Assembly (NCBI RefSeq): GCF_025642115.1
Contig: NZ_CP106753.1
Location: forward strand, 3,473,501 to 3,537,500
Length of the DNA: 64,000 nucleotides
From: Chitiniphilus purpureus
GTDB lineage: Bacteria; Pseudomonadota; Gammaproteobacteria; Burkholderiales; Chitinibacteraceae
Direction: 5' to 3'
The notes beneath the pieces are model-generated. The model saw only the letters and a list, made by a program, of their open reading frames with translations, was not told the origin of the DNA and searched no databases. Made by a program: the position numbers and the translations under genes. This document shows, piece after piece, positions 32,926 to 41,742 of the stretch (position 1 is its first letter; each line of letters begins with the position of its first letter).

Positions 32926-35900
32926 ATGAGCACGCCGAACGCCTCCCCCACACCTGACCGTCCCGGCTGCGATACGCCGGTCCAGCTGCCGCCGGTGTTG
33001 CCGCCCAGCCCCTGTTGCTGCGACAGCGACCCGATCACCGGGCTCAAGCAGTTGTTCGTCGACTATTTCCAGGGCCGCGGCATGGCGGCAGGGCGTGATC
33101 CGGCGACGCGGCCGGTGTTCCTGCGGCTGCACGGCGTGGCGCATGGGCGGCTCGTGATCGACCCCGACCTGCCCGAGGCACTCAAGGTGGGGGTGTTCGC
33201 CCAGGCGCCCGAATACCCGGTGTGGGTGCGCTTTTCCGCGGACGTGCAACCGGGCGTGCCGGATCTCAAAGGCACCACTGGCATCGCGATCAAACTGTTC
33301 GGGGTGACGGGACCCAAGCTGCTGGCGCCGGACGAGGCGGCCACCACCCACGATTTCATCCTGCAGAACCACGATGTGTTCTTCGTCGATACCGCCAAGG
33401 ACATGTGCGAGTTCACCTGCCAGTCGCTGCACGGCAACAGTGACGACTACCTGAAGGCGCATCCGGTCACGCAGCAGGTCCTGAACGAGATGGAGAAGGT
33501 GGTCGATTCCGCGCTGACCACCCCTTACTGGAGCGTGCTGCCGTCCTGTTTCGGCGAGGGGCGCTTTGTCAAATACAAGCTCGAACCGCTGTCGGCGCCG
33601 GCGGCCGAGGCACAGCCTGACTTCAACGATCCGTTCTACCTGCGTGCCGATCTGCAGGCCCGGCTGGGCAAGGGCCCTGCGCGCTTTCGCTTCCTGGTGC
33701 AGTTCCAGACCGATGAGCACGATATGCCGCTCGATGCTGCCACCGTGCGCTGGAGCGAGACGGCGAGCCCGCCGGTGCAGTTGGGCATCCTGGAGCTGCC
33801 GCAGCAGGATCTGGGTGAGCGCGGGCAAGCCACCTACGGCGAGAATCTGGCATACAACCCGTGGCACGCGTTGCCTGAGCACCGCCCGGTGGGCAGCATC
33901 GCCGAGGCGCGCAAGGTGGTGTACCGCGCCTCGGCGGCCAACCGGCGCAATGTGAACGGCGTGCCGCTGGCCGAACCGGCGGTGCCACGCCCGGCGCAGT
34001 ACGCCCCCGGGGTCGACTATCCGGCGGCCCGCGATACGCGCATCGTCCGCGCCGCCATCCACCCGGCCATCGGCATCGCCCGCGTGGGCAACAGCGAGCA
34101 TGATTTCTACCTGGGCCCGCAGGTGACCGAGCCGGCGCCGCAGCCGCTGGGCTTCTACCGCGACGCCACCGGGGCGCTCAAGCGCGAGGCGGCGCAGTTC
34201 CGTCTCTACGGCTACAACGCGGCCGGCGAGGTGGTGCGCGAGCTAACCTCGGACTGGGCCGACATCGCCTGGACTGTCCACCTGGCCAATCGCAAGGCCG
34301 CCTGGTATCAGTGGCAGATCGCCATGGATATCCCCGAGGCGGCCGAAACGGTGCTGCCGCGGCGCAACCCCAAGGTCACTGCGCGCGACAGCCTTGTCAT
34401 CGACGCCGGCCGCCAGCGCATCGCCGGGCCGAACGCGCAGCCGCTGTCATGCAGCGGCCAGTTCACCGGGGTGCCAGTCAAGCTGGGCGAGCTGCGCACC
34501 GACGCGCACGGCCGGCTGCTGGTGCTAGGTGGCCACGGGGTGTCGGCCTCGCCCGCCGGCACCCCGATCTTCATTCCCAGCGACAGCAATTCCTTCATCA
34601 ATGCCGACGGCTGGTACGACGACACCTGCGACGGCACGGTCGAAGCCAGCGTCAATATCGAAGGTCGCGACATCCCGGTCGAAGCGGCATGGGTGGTGAC
34701 CGCGCCGCCCAACTACGCACCGCAGCTCAAGGCCGAGCGCACACTGTACGACCTGCTGTACGACCTGTACGTAGAGGCCGGCTGGCTGCAGGCGCCGGCC
34801 ACGGTGTCGTTCGCCGACGATGTGTATCCCATCCTGCAGCGGCTCACCGGCCTGCAATGGGTCAACCAGGGCTTTGCCACGCTGTTCGGCCACAACGGCC
34901 GCTATGACTTCGAGAACCCGGCATTGCTGGCGCAGCTCTCGGCGCTGCCCCCTGCAGGCCAGTACGATCCGAACGCCGAGCTGCGGCGCCAGGTGTTCAA
35001 CAGCTTCCGCCCACCCAACCCGGCCGACGGCAATCAGCTGCCGTGGCCCTGGCTCTACGGTGATGCCATGACCGTGCCGGCTGGCGAAAGCCCACGGCAG
35101 AACGCCAGTGTCAGCCAGACGCAGTACCGCATCCTGCAGCGCTGGGCCGAGGGCGACTTCGCCGCCGACTGGGACCCGCAGCGCACGCCACCGACGGACA
35201 TCGACCGCGTGCCGCTCGCAGACCAGCCGGCGATGCTCGATCGGGCGGCGCTGGAATTCTGCCTCGCCGACGCCTTCCACCCCGGCTGCGAGCTGACCTG
35301 GCCGATGCGACACCTCACGCTCTACAGCAAGCCCTTCCGCATCCGGATGCGCGCGCCGGACACCCCCGAGCCCGACTACGGCCCCACGCTGGATCAGGCG
35401 GCCGCGCTTGCGGCGCAAGGGCCCCTCTACGCCCAGGGCCCGGGCGATCTCAACCGCTGGATGGGATTGCCCTGGCAGGCCGATACGGCCTGGTGCCGCG
35501 CCGGCTACGACACCGCCTACGACCCGTTCGCCCCGACCTTCTGGCCCGCCCGGGTACCCAACCACGTGCTGGCCGCCCACGACTACGCCGTCGTCGTCGA
35601 CCCCTCGCAACCGCTGGCGCGCCGGATCGAGGCGTTCAGCAACCGCACCGATTGGAACAAGCCGCTGCACGGCAACACCGCCGGGCAGATGGAACAGATG
35701 GTGCGCATCTTCGGCTCGATGGGCCTGCTCGAAGTGCGCCCGGGTGTGGCGTCCAGTCCGGATTTCCCGGCAACCATGATGGTGGCGTCGTACGGTCCGG
35801 ATGTCGCACCGGCAGACGCGGCGAGCCTGAGCGATGCGGCCCGGGCCGCATCGGCGCTCAAGGCCGCGTCGGCGGAGGGGCTGCCCAAGGCACATCCCAA

Positions 35901-35997
35901 GGCGCGCCCCCTGCCGCAGGGTGCCAACTTCGATTCGCACGACGAAGCCCGGTCGGCACCGCTGCCGGTACGACGCGGCAAGCGGCACGGCGGCTGA
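32926..35997 (+). CDS. Catalase-like domain fused to LodA/GoxA-type CTQ-dependent oxidase
   Basis: A 1023-residue, two-part protein. Residues about 25-345 resemble the catalase fold: FLRLHGVAHG with His69 and His73 at the distal-His position, WVRFSADVQ, Asn148 in ILQNHDVFFVDTAKDM, and LAYNPWHALPEHRPVGSIAEARKVVYRAS. The proximal heme Tyr is not obvious, so activity is uncertain. Residues about 370-965 are a LodA/GoxA domain (IVRAAIHPAIGIARVGNS, FVDDVYPILQRL-type region, NPADGNQLPWPWLYGD). They hold the predicted cysteine tryptophylquinone pair Cys788 (FHPGCELTW) and Trp850 (LPWQADTAW); the 62-residue spacing is near the 65 of LodA Cys516-Trp581. LodA enzymes deaminate amino acids and release H2O2 and ammonia. 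The tail from about 965 is low-complexity. The stop overlaps the lodB-like start. No signal peptide is seen. Confidence 0.88.
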   Translation: MSTPNASPTPDRPGCDTPVQLPPVLPPSPCCCDSDPITGLKQLFVDYFQGRGMAAGRDPATRPVFLRLHGVAHGRLVIDPDLPEALKVGVFAQAPEYPVWVRFSADVQPGVPDLKGTTGIAIKLFGVTGPKLLAPDEAATTHDFILQNHDVFFVDTAKDMCEFTCQSLHGNSDDYLKAHPVTQQVLNEMEKVVDSALTTPYWSVLPSCFGEGRFVKYKLEPLSAPAAEAQPDFNDPFYLRADLQARLGKGPARFRFLVQFQTDEHDMPLDAATVRWSETASPPVQLGILELPQQDLGERGQATYGENLAYNPWHALPEHRPVGSIAEARKVVYRASAANRRNVNGVPLAEPAVPRPAQYAPGVDYPAARDTRIVRAAIHPAIGIARVGNSEHDFYLGPQVTEPAPQPLGFYRDATGALKREAAQFRLYGYNAAGEVVRELTSDWADIAWTVHLANRKAAWYQWQIAMDIPEAAETVLPRRNPKVTARDSLVIDAGRQRIAGPNAQPLSCSGQFTGVPVKLGELRTDAHGRLLVLGGHGVSASPAGTPIFIPSDSNSFINADGWYDDTCDGTVEASVNIEGRDIPVEAAWVVTAPPNYAPQLKAERTLYDLLYDLYVEAGWLQAPATVSFADDVYPILQRLTGLQWVNQGFATLFGHNGRYDFENPALLAQLSALPPAGQYDPNAELRRQVFNSFRPPNPADGNQLPWPWLYGDAMTVPAGESPRQNASVSQTQYRILQRWAEGDFAADWDPQRTPPTDIDRVPLADQPAMLDRAALEFCLADAFHPGCELTWPMRHLTLYSKPFRIRMRAPDTPEPDYGPTLDQAAALAAQGPLYAQGPGDLNRWMGLPWQADTAWCRAGYDTAYDPFAPTFWPARVPNHVLAAHDYAVVVDPSQPLARRIEAFSNRTDWNKPLHGNTAGQMEQMVRIFGSMGLLEVRPGVASSPDFPATMMVASYGPDVAPADAASLSDAARAASALKAASAEGLPKAHPKARPLPQGANFDSHDEARSAPLPVRRGKRHGG

Positions 35998-37133
35998 TGA
36001 CATCGGTCGACGTTGCGATTGCCGGCGGTGGGCCGGCCGGCGCCGCGGCCGCCATCGTGCTGGCGCGGGCGGGGCTGCGGGTGCTGCTGGCCGAGGCCCG
36101 CGCCGGCGCAGCGCTGATGGCCCCGCGCATCGGCGAAGGGCTGCCGCCCTCGGCCCGCCCACTGCTGCAGGAGCTGGGCGTGCTCGATGCGGTGCAGGCG
36201 GATGGGCATCGGACCAGCCCTGGCACCCTGGCCTGCTGGGGTGCGGCCAGCCCGCACGCCAACGATTTCCTGTATCAGTTGCATGGCACAGGATGGCAGC
36301 TGGACCGGGTCCGGTTCGACGCCCGGTTGCGCGAAACGGCCGCCGCGGCCGGTGCCCGGCTCATCGCCCCGGCCCGGCTGCACCTGCGGCAGGCGGCAGA
36401 CGGGAGCTCGCCGCACCTGCTGGACATGCAGGCCGGCGGCACGCCGGTGCGGACGGTGCAGGCGCAGTGGCTGATCGATGCCAGTGGCCGCAATGCGACG
36501 CTCGCCCGTGCGCTGGGTGCGGTACGCATCCGGCACGACCGGCTGCTGGCATTCCACCAGCGGCTTGCCAGTGCCACCGCCATCGATCGGGACGGCCGCA
36601 CCTGGGTGGAGGCGGTCGAGGAAGGCTGGTGGTACAGCGTGCTGCTGCCGTCAGGCGAACGGCTGATCGCCCTGCTCTGCGATGCCGATGCCGACCGGCG
36701 TCGCGCGCTGCTGGGCGGCGGCCTGTGGCAGGCACTGGCCGGAGCACCGCACCTGCACCGCTGGTGCCACGCGCACGGTTATCGGCCAATCGGCCGTGCC
36801 TGTGGCGCAGATGCCTGCAGCCAGATGCTGGATCGGGCTGCCGGCCGACGCTGGTTGGCAGCGGGCGATGCAGCGCTCGCCTTCGACCCGCTGTCGTCCA
36901 AGGGCATCGCCACCGCACTCTACGGCGGCATGCAAGCCGCGCACGCTCTCCTCGCCGCACTCGCGGGTGACATCGAAGCCCCGGCACGGTTTGGCACGCA
37001 CCTGCACCATATCCATGCGATCTACCGGCAGCAGCTGACACAGTTCTATGCGCTGGAAACCCGCTGGCCGGACTCGGCCTTCTGGTCGCCACGGCGCAAC
37101 ACCACCGCAGCGGTGACGACGAGCATGGCGTAG
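35997..37133 (+). CDS. lodB: LodB-like flavoprotein (CTQ maturation monooxygenase)
   Basis: A 378-residue flavoprotein of the tryptophan-halogenase/PHBH class: Rossmann FAD motif VDVAIAGGGPAGAAAAIVLARAG at the N-terminus, GEGLPPSARPLLQELGVLD, the DASGRNA motif, and GDAALAFDPLSSKGIATALYGG near residue 300. LodB/GoxB proteins of this class are required to form the quinone cofactor in LodA-type oxidases, and the gene overlaps the oxidase gene (TGATG at 35995-35999). The pairing fits one functional unit. It lacks the KxxWxxxP-type halogenase signature by eye, so halogenation is unlikely. Confidence 0.87.
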   Translation: MTSVDVAIAGGGPAGAAAAIVLARAGLRVLLAEARAGAALMAPRIGEGLPPSARPLLQELGVLDAVQADGHRTSPGTLACWGAASPHANDFLYQLHGTGWQLDRVRFDARLRETAAAAGARLIAPARLHLRQAADGSSPHLLDMQAGGTPVRTVQAQWLIDASGRNATLARALGAVRIRHDRLLAFHQRLASATAIDRDGRTWVEAVEEGWWYSVLLPSGERLIALLCDADADRRRALLGGGLWQALAGAPHLHRWCHAHGYRPIGRACGADACSQMLDRAAGRRWLAAGDAALAFDPLSSKGIATALYGGMQAAHALLAALAGDIEAPARFGTHLHHIHAIYRQQLTQFYALETRWPDSAFWSPRRNTTAAVTTSMA

Positions 37134-37275
37134 GCCGCGGCCGCCACCCGACATGCCAGCAATGATCAGGCCGAAGGCGAACCATGCGCCGGATGGCAGG
37201 CATATCCGCGCCTATCTGGCGGGCATGCTACCCTCGCGCCACGCGCCAAACCGGCGTCAGCCCCGTCCCCCCCGC

Positions 37276-39468
37276 ATGACGATACGCTGCAAGCTCATCC
37301 TGTTGATCCTGGCCGTACTGCTGCCGACGCTGCTCGGCGCTGTCTGCGGCATCTGGTACGTCTATCGCACCCAGCATACGGCGATGGAGCAGAGCATGCG
37401 CGAGACCACCCACGCGCTGGCACTGGCGGTGGACCGCGAGATCGCCCGCCGCGACGCGGTGATTGCCACTCTGGCCACCTCGCCGACCCTGCAGCATCAA
37501 AGCGGGCTGCCGGCGTTCTATCATCAGGCCAGGCAGGTCGCAAAAGCCTGGGACAGCAGCATCATGCTGTTCGATATCGCCGGCCGGCAGATGCTCAACA
37601 CCCGGCTGCCGCTGGGCGACCCGCTGCCGCAGAGCGCGGCGCTGGTCGCGCAGCACCCCAAGACCACGTCCGATTTCGTGGTGACCAACCTGTATTGGTC
37701 GGAGTCGGCGCAGCGCTACAGTTTTTCGGTGCAGCGTCCGGTGCTGCACCATGGTGAGATCGTCTACTTCATCACCATGGGCTCGTTCGCCAGCCAGATG
37801 GGCGCACTGCTGGACGAGCAACGGCTGCCACCGGGCTGGCTGGGGGTGATCGTGGACAGCAGCGGCCGGGTGGTCGCACGCAACATGGACGAGGCGCGCT
37901 TCGTCGGGCAACGCACGTCCGGCCCGCTGGCGCAGCGCCTGGCGACCAGCCGCGGCGGCTCCCTGGCGTCGGTCACACTCAGCGGCGTCCCGGTGCTGTC
38001 GTTCTATAGCAAGGCACCGGCCTCGGACTGGGCGGTCATCATCGCCCGGCCACAGCATGAGATCCGCGGCGTGGCGATCCGGGCAGTCGCCGCGGTGGCG
38101 CTGGGATCGGCCTGCCTGCTGGCGCTGGCGCTGGCGCTGGCCTACTGGTTCGGGCGGCGCATCGCCGGGCCGCTGCGCCAGCTGGACGACGCCGCACAGG
38201 CGCTGGGCCGCGGCGATCCGCTGCATCTGCCAGCGACCGGCCTCCTGGAGACCGACCGTACCGCCCGGGTGCTGCTGCATGCCAATGCGCAGATCCAGGA
38301 TGCCAACCGGGTGATGGCCGAGCGGGTGGCGCAGGCGGTGGCCCAGGCCGAGCGATCGCAGCAGGCGCTGCTGCAAAGCCAGAAGCTGGAGGCACTGGGA
38401 CGCTTGACCGGAGGCATCGCCCACGATTTCAACAATCTGCTGCAGACCCTTACCGTCGGGCTGCAGGTCGCCAGCCGGTCAGCCGCCGACCCCAAAGCAC
38501 AGCAGGCGCTGGCGGCCTGTATCCGCTCGGTCGCCCGTGGCGGCAAGCTTACCCGCCAGTTGATGGCGTTCGGGCGGCAGCGGGCGGAGGAAACCAGCCT
38601 GGTGGCACTGCGCGAGCTGCTGCTGGGCATGGCCGAGCTGCTGGAAGGCGCGCTGCCGGGCAATATCACCTTGACGTACGACCTGAGTGAAATGCCGTGC
38701 ACGGTGCGGATCGATCCGCTGCAGTGCGAGCTGGCGGTACTCAACCTGGTGCTGAATGCACGCGACGCGATGCCGCGTGGCGGGCCGGTGACTGTCACGC
38801 TGCGCCCCGCGCCGGACACGCACGGCATGGTCACGCTCCAGGTCAGCGACGGCGGTTCGGGCATGCCGCCGGAAGTGGCGGCACGGGCATTCGAGCCGTT
38901 CTTCACCACCAAGCCGGTGGGCGAAGGCAGCGGACTGGGGCTGGCGCAGGTCTACGGCTTTGTGCGGCAATCGGGTGGCAGTGTGCAGATCACCAGCCAG
39001 CCCGGCCAGGGCACCTGCATCACGCTGCAGCTCCCGGCCGGTGGCGACGCCCTGCCGCCCCGGTTCCCCGACCCGCAGCCGGCGAAGGCACCGGTTCCAG
39101 CGCACGTGCTGCTGGTGGACGACGACGACGAGGTACGCACGGTGGTGGCGCCGTTGCTGGGCGAGCTGGGCTTTGTAGTCAGCATCGCGCACGATGCCGG
39201 CAGCGCGCTGGCGTGTTACGACCGCGACCCGGCCGCCATCGACATCGTGTTCTCCGACGTGGTCATGCCGGGCCCCATGGACGGGCTGGCGCTGGCGCGC
39301 GCCTTGCATCGGCGCGACCCACACCTGCCGGTGGTGCTGGCCACCGGCTACACCGAACACGTGCCGGAAGACGATGGCTTCAAGGTGCTGGCCAAGCCTT
39401 ATGCCGTGCCCGTGCTGGCGCAGACATTGCGCGAGGCACTGGCCGAACGGACACCCCCGGCCCCCTGA
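37276..39468 (+). CDS. Hybrid sensor histidine kinase with C-terminal receiver
   Basis: A 730-residue protein from the ATG at 37276. TM helix at about 5-30, a dCACHE-type extracytoplasmic region (RQMLNTRLPLGDPLP, VIVDSSGRVVARN), second TM near 275-295, HAMP-like segment, then HisKA with phospho-acceptor His383 in GGIAHDFNNLLQ, HATPase_c (LNARDAMPRGG, VSDGGSGMPPEV, FFTTKPVGEGSGLGLAQVYGFV) and a receiver domain with Asp661 in IVFSDVVMPGPMDG. The 'HDFNNLL' form is typical of hybrid kinases that signal through a separate response regulator. It starts 142 nt after lodB in the same direction and may sense a product or substrate of the oxidase, but that is only positional inference. Confidence 0.87.
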   Translation: MTIRCKLILLILAVLLPTLLGAVCGIWYVYRTQHTAMEQSMRETTHALALAVDREIARRDAVIATLATSPTLQHQSGLPAFYHQARQVAKAWDSSIMLFDIAGRQMLNTRLPLGDPLPQSAALVAQHPKTTSDFVVTNLYWSESAQRYSFSVQRPVLHHGEIVYFITMGSFASQMGALLDEQRLPPGWLGVIVDSSGRVVARNMDEARFVGQRTSGPLAQRLATSRGGSLASVTLSGVPVLSFYSKAPASDWAVIIARPQHEIRGVAIRAVAAVALGSACLLALALALAYWFGRRIAGPLRQLDDAAQALGRGDPLHLPATGLLETDRTARVLLHANAQIQDANRVMAERVAQAVAQAERSQQALLQSQKLEALGRLTGGIAHDFNNLLQTLTVGLQVASRSAADPKAQQALAACIRSVARGGKLTRQLMAFGRQRAEETSLVALRELLLGMAELLEGALPGNITLTYDLSEMPCTVRIDPLQCELAVLNLVLNARDAMPRGGPVTVTLRPAPDTHGMVTLQVSDGGSGMPPEVAARAFEPFFTTKPVGEGSGLGLAQVYGFVRQSGGSVQITSQPGQGTCITLQLPAGGDALPPRFPDPQPAKAPVPAHVLLVDDDDEVRTVVAPLLGELGFVVSIAHDAGSALACYDRDPAAIDIVFSDVVMPGPMDGLALARALHRRDPHLPVVLATGYTEHVPEDDGFKVLAKPYAVPVLAQTLREALAERTPPAP

Positions 39469-39469
39469 C

Positions 39470-40120
39470 TCAGGCGCGCGGTTTACGCGCCGGCAACGGC
39501 TGTGGCCGCGCCTGCATGCGCTCGGCCGGAAACGGCGTCAGGAATGCCCTTGCCAGTTCGGCATTGCGGCAGCCCAGCCAGGTGTCGTAATCCTGCTCCG
39601 GCACGATCACCAGACTGCGCTTCTCGTCGTCGGGCTTGTGAAACCGCCGCATCAGCGGATGCTGGTCGGCGTTGATGGTCAGCTGGGTGAACGAATAGCT
39701 GAGACTGCCGTCGGGCTCGTCCCAGCTGCGCCACAGCCCGGCCACCGCAAACGGCGCGTCGTCCTGCAGGCCGATGCGCCAACGCTCGGCCTTGCCCGAG
39801 ACATAGCAGGGCTCGAAGAACCCGTACATCGGCACCAGGCAGTACTGCCCCACGCGCCAGGCACTGCGGTATGCGCGACGCTCACCCAGCGTCTCACTGC
39901 GTGCATTCATGGTGCTGTACTTGCGCACGCCCTCCGGGATACGCCGTCGGGGCACCATGCCGTAGCTTGCCAGCACGCATTGGCGCTGCCCGCCATCGCC
40001 GACCACGATGGGGGCCAGATAGTCCTGCCAAGCCTCTTCCTGCCACGCCGGGTCGGGCGACGGCACCTGGAAATGGCCTTGCAGGGTAGCGGGGGTAACG
40101 GGCAGGAAATTGACGCACAT
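39470..40120 (-). CDS. SOS response-associated peptidase (SRAP/YedK-HMCES family)
   Basis: A 216-residue protein that begins Met-Cys at the ATG at 40120; Cys2 is the catalytic residue that, after Met removal, crosslinks to abasic sites in single-stranded DNA and shields them. Other landmarks: NARSETLGER, CLVPMYGFFEP with the catalytic Glu, FAVAGLWRSW, FTQLTINADQHPLMRRFHKP with the conserved His, and a closing LGCRNAELARAFLTPFPAE. The frame upstream of 40120 is not family-like. It is convergent with the hybrid kinase (1 nt between stops). Confidence 0.9.
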   Translation of the reverse strand: MCVNFLPVTPATLQGHFQVPSPDPAWQEEAWQDYLAPIVVGDGGQRQCVLASYGMVPRRRIPEGVRKYSTMNARSETLGERRAYRSAWRVGQYCLVPMYGFFEPCYVSGKAERWRIGLQDDAPFAVAGLWRSWDEPDGSLSYSFTQLTINADQHPLMRRFHKPDDEKRSLVIVPEQDYDTWLGCRNAELARAFLTPFPAERMQARPQPLPARKPRA

Positions 40121-40307
40121 GGCAGCTGGATACGGATGGTCAGCCGCTATTGTGCCGGGGACGGCAACACCCGTGCAGCCTTGCCGCAGGTCGATCGGCA
40201 CTGAACCGGCGCCGCGGATCGGTTTCATAGGACCATCGGTCCTGGCACGCTTCAAGCCCCGCTGCATACGGCCGATATGCCTTGCATCGACCCCGGAGGC
40301 GTAGCCC

Positions 40308-41033
40308 ATGAAGCCCTCGATCACCACCGGCAATTCCCTTGCGCAGTGGCTCAATCAACCCCGCCCGGATGCCTTGCGCGGCAGCCGCGTGAACGCCGAG
40401 CCGGTGGGCAAGGCCGACACCGCCTCGCCGCTGCAGCAAGGCAGCGCCCTGGGCGAACGGGTCGGCCGGCTCGGACAGGCCACAGTCCAGATGGCCCAGA
40501 CATTCCTCGGGGATTTTGCCCGAACGCTGTTCGGCGATGCCGCCGAAGGCATGCAGGTGCAGTTCGACGCGTTCGATCTCTCCGCCAGTTCCAGCGCAGG
40601 TGCCGCGCTGCTGCAGCGTGGTGATGGGCTCAGCGCCGCGGCCTTTGAACTGCAGGACAGCAGCAGCTTCACCGGGCGCGGCACGCTGACCACCGCCGAC
40701 GGCAGGACCTTCGAATTCGAAGTCGAGGTGCGTTACCAAGCGGTGCAGCAAGCCACGTACGCCAGCCATGGCGACGAAGCCGCCACCACCGACAGCGCCA
40801 GCGGTTGGCGCAGCCTGTTCGACGGCACGGCGGCCGACCTGCTGCGCCACCTGAGCGCCGAGCCGGCACGTCAGCCGTTTGCGCTGCAAGGCGCCGCTAC
40901 CGATGCGCCGTTCGGCCTGCTGGGCGACATGGCGCTGCAACTGCTGGACCTGCCTGGCGGCCCGCGCTACGTCGACTTGCCGGCCCTGCTGCAATCGCGA
41001 CCCGAGCAGCCGGGGTTGCGGGTCAAGGCATGA
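40308..41033 (+). CDS. Uncharacterised 241-residue cytoplasmic protein
   Basis: Not recognised as a named family. The N-terminus (MKPSITTGNSLAQWLNQPRPDALRGSR) is polar and probably flexible; residues about 50-85 are helical (ALGERVGRLGQATVQMAQTFLGDFARTLF). The middle holds a beta-rich module (AAFELQDSSSFTGRGTLTTADGRTFEFEVEVRYQ), and the C-terminus repeats short helical segments ending LPGGPRYVDLPALLQSRP. There is no signal peptide or TM. A GGAG-type ribosome-binding site precedes the ATG. Base composition matches the chromosome, and the length and domain-like pattern argue for a real gene. Confidence 0.7.
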   Translation: MKPSITTGNSLAQWLNQPRPDALRGSRVNAEPVGKADTASPLQQGSALGERVGRLGQATVQMAQTFLGDFARTLFGDAAEGMQVQFDAFDLSASSSAGAALLQRGDGLSAAAFELQDSSSFTGRGTLTTADGRTFEFEVEVRYQAVQQATYASHGDEAATTDSASGWRSLFDGTAADLLRHLSAEPARQPFALQGAATDAPFGLLGDMALQLLDLPGGPRYVDLPALLQSRPEQPGLRVKA

Positions 41034-41412
41034 CGGTTGCGGCCGGCGTGCGCGCCGCTGCGACCTGTGGCACCGCACGCGCCCCGCCATCTAGCTGGCT
41101 ACACATACCTTTGTCCCACGGCCTCCCTTCACAAGGCCGCGTTTGCTCATGCCGCAGCGGGGTAACGGCACAGCGCAGCGCAACGCACTGCCGCCACACC
41201 GGTTTGGCGGTACCGCAGCGGGTGAGTTTTACAACACCGTTTTGCAAGCTTTACCCATATGGGCCTGCCGCCCCTGCTCCGCCGTGCCGCCCAGATCGGC
41301 GCCGCCGGCAGCGCCAGGCTTGGCGCAGCGGGGGTTGCGCGCCGGAATGATTGCGGATGGCACGCTCCTTGCAAACCCATCCAGCGTATCCACCCGCAAC
41401 AGGAGTGACGCC
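41034..41412. other. Intergenic region; no gene seen
   Basis: 379 nt between the unknown gene and the small secreted protein. Frames crossing it are Arg/Ser/Pro-rich and lack family motifs. It probably holds the promoter of the gene at 41413 (an AT-richer patch at about 41225-41265), but I cannot name -35 and -10 boxes with confidence. Confidence 0.45.
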
Positions 41413-41667
41413 ATGAAACGCACATTGACTTCGCTGCTGGCCGCCTCTGCACTGATCGCTTCGAGTGCCGTCCTGGCCGAGGAAATGGGCTCGCAACAGA
41501 CTGATCGGACACTGGTGCCGCCGGTTGAACAAGGTCAGAACCAGGATCTGCAAGTGGATCGCAGCTTCGGCAACTGGGGACCATGGGACAGCAACAGCGG
41601 CAGCAGCCGCTCGATGTCGCCGGGCGTCGGCAGCAGCCAGAGTGACAGCGTCGAAACCACACCGTGA
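41413..41667 (+). CDS. Small secreted protein of unknown function
   Basis: An 84-residue protein with a classical signal peptide (MKRTLTSLLAASALIASSAVLAEE, cleavage after Ala22), leaving about 62 mature residues that are polar, Ser/Gly/Asn/Gln-rich and acidic (VPPVEQGQNQDLQVDRSFGNWGPWDSNSGSSRSMSPGVG). There is no known domain. A GGAG ribosome-binding site lies 8 nt before the ATG and a strong intrinsic terminator follows, so this is a self-contained transcription unit. Such layouts often mark abundant envelope proteins; the role here is unknown. Confidence 0.75.
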   Translation: MKRTLTSLLAASALIASSAVLAEEMGSQQTDRTLVPPVEQGQNQDLQVDRSFGNWGPWDSNSGSSRSMSPGVGSSQSDSVETTP

Positions 41668-41684
41668 GCATGATGTGGTAGGAC

Positions 41685-41719
41685 AGCGGCAGCCTTTCGG
41701 CTGCCGCTTTTTTGTTTTA
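41685..41719 (+). terminator. Strong rho-independent terminator
   Basis: A 10-bp GC-rich stem (41685-41694 / 41699-41708) with a TTTC loop, followed by a run of six T, G and four T. It lies 18 nt after the stop of the small secreted protein gene. Confidence 0.9.
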
Positions 41720-41742
41720 CAGAACCGGGACGGATGCGCCTG

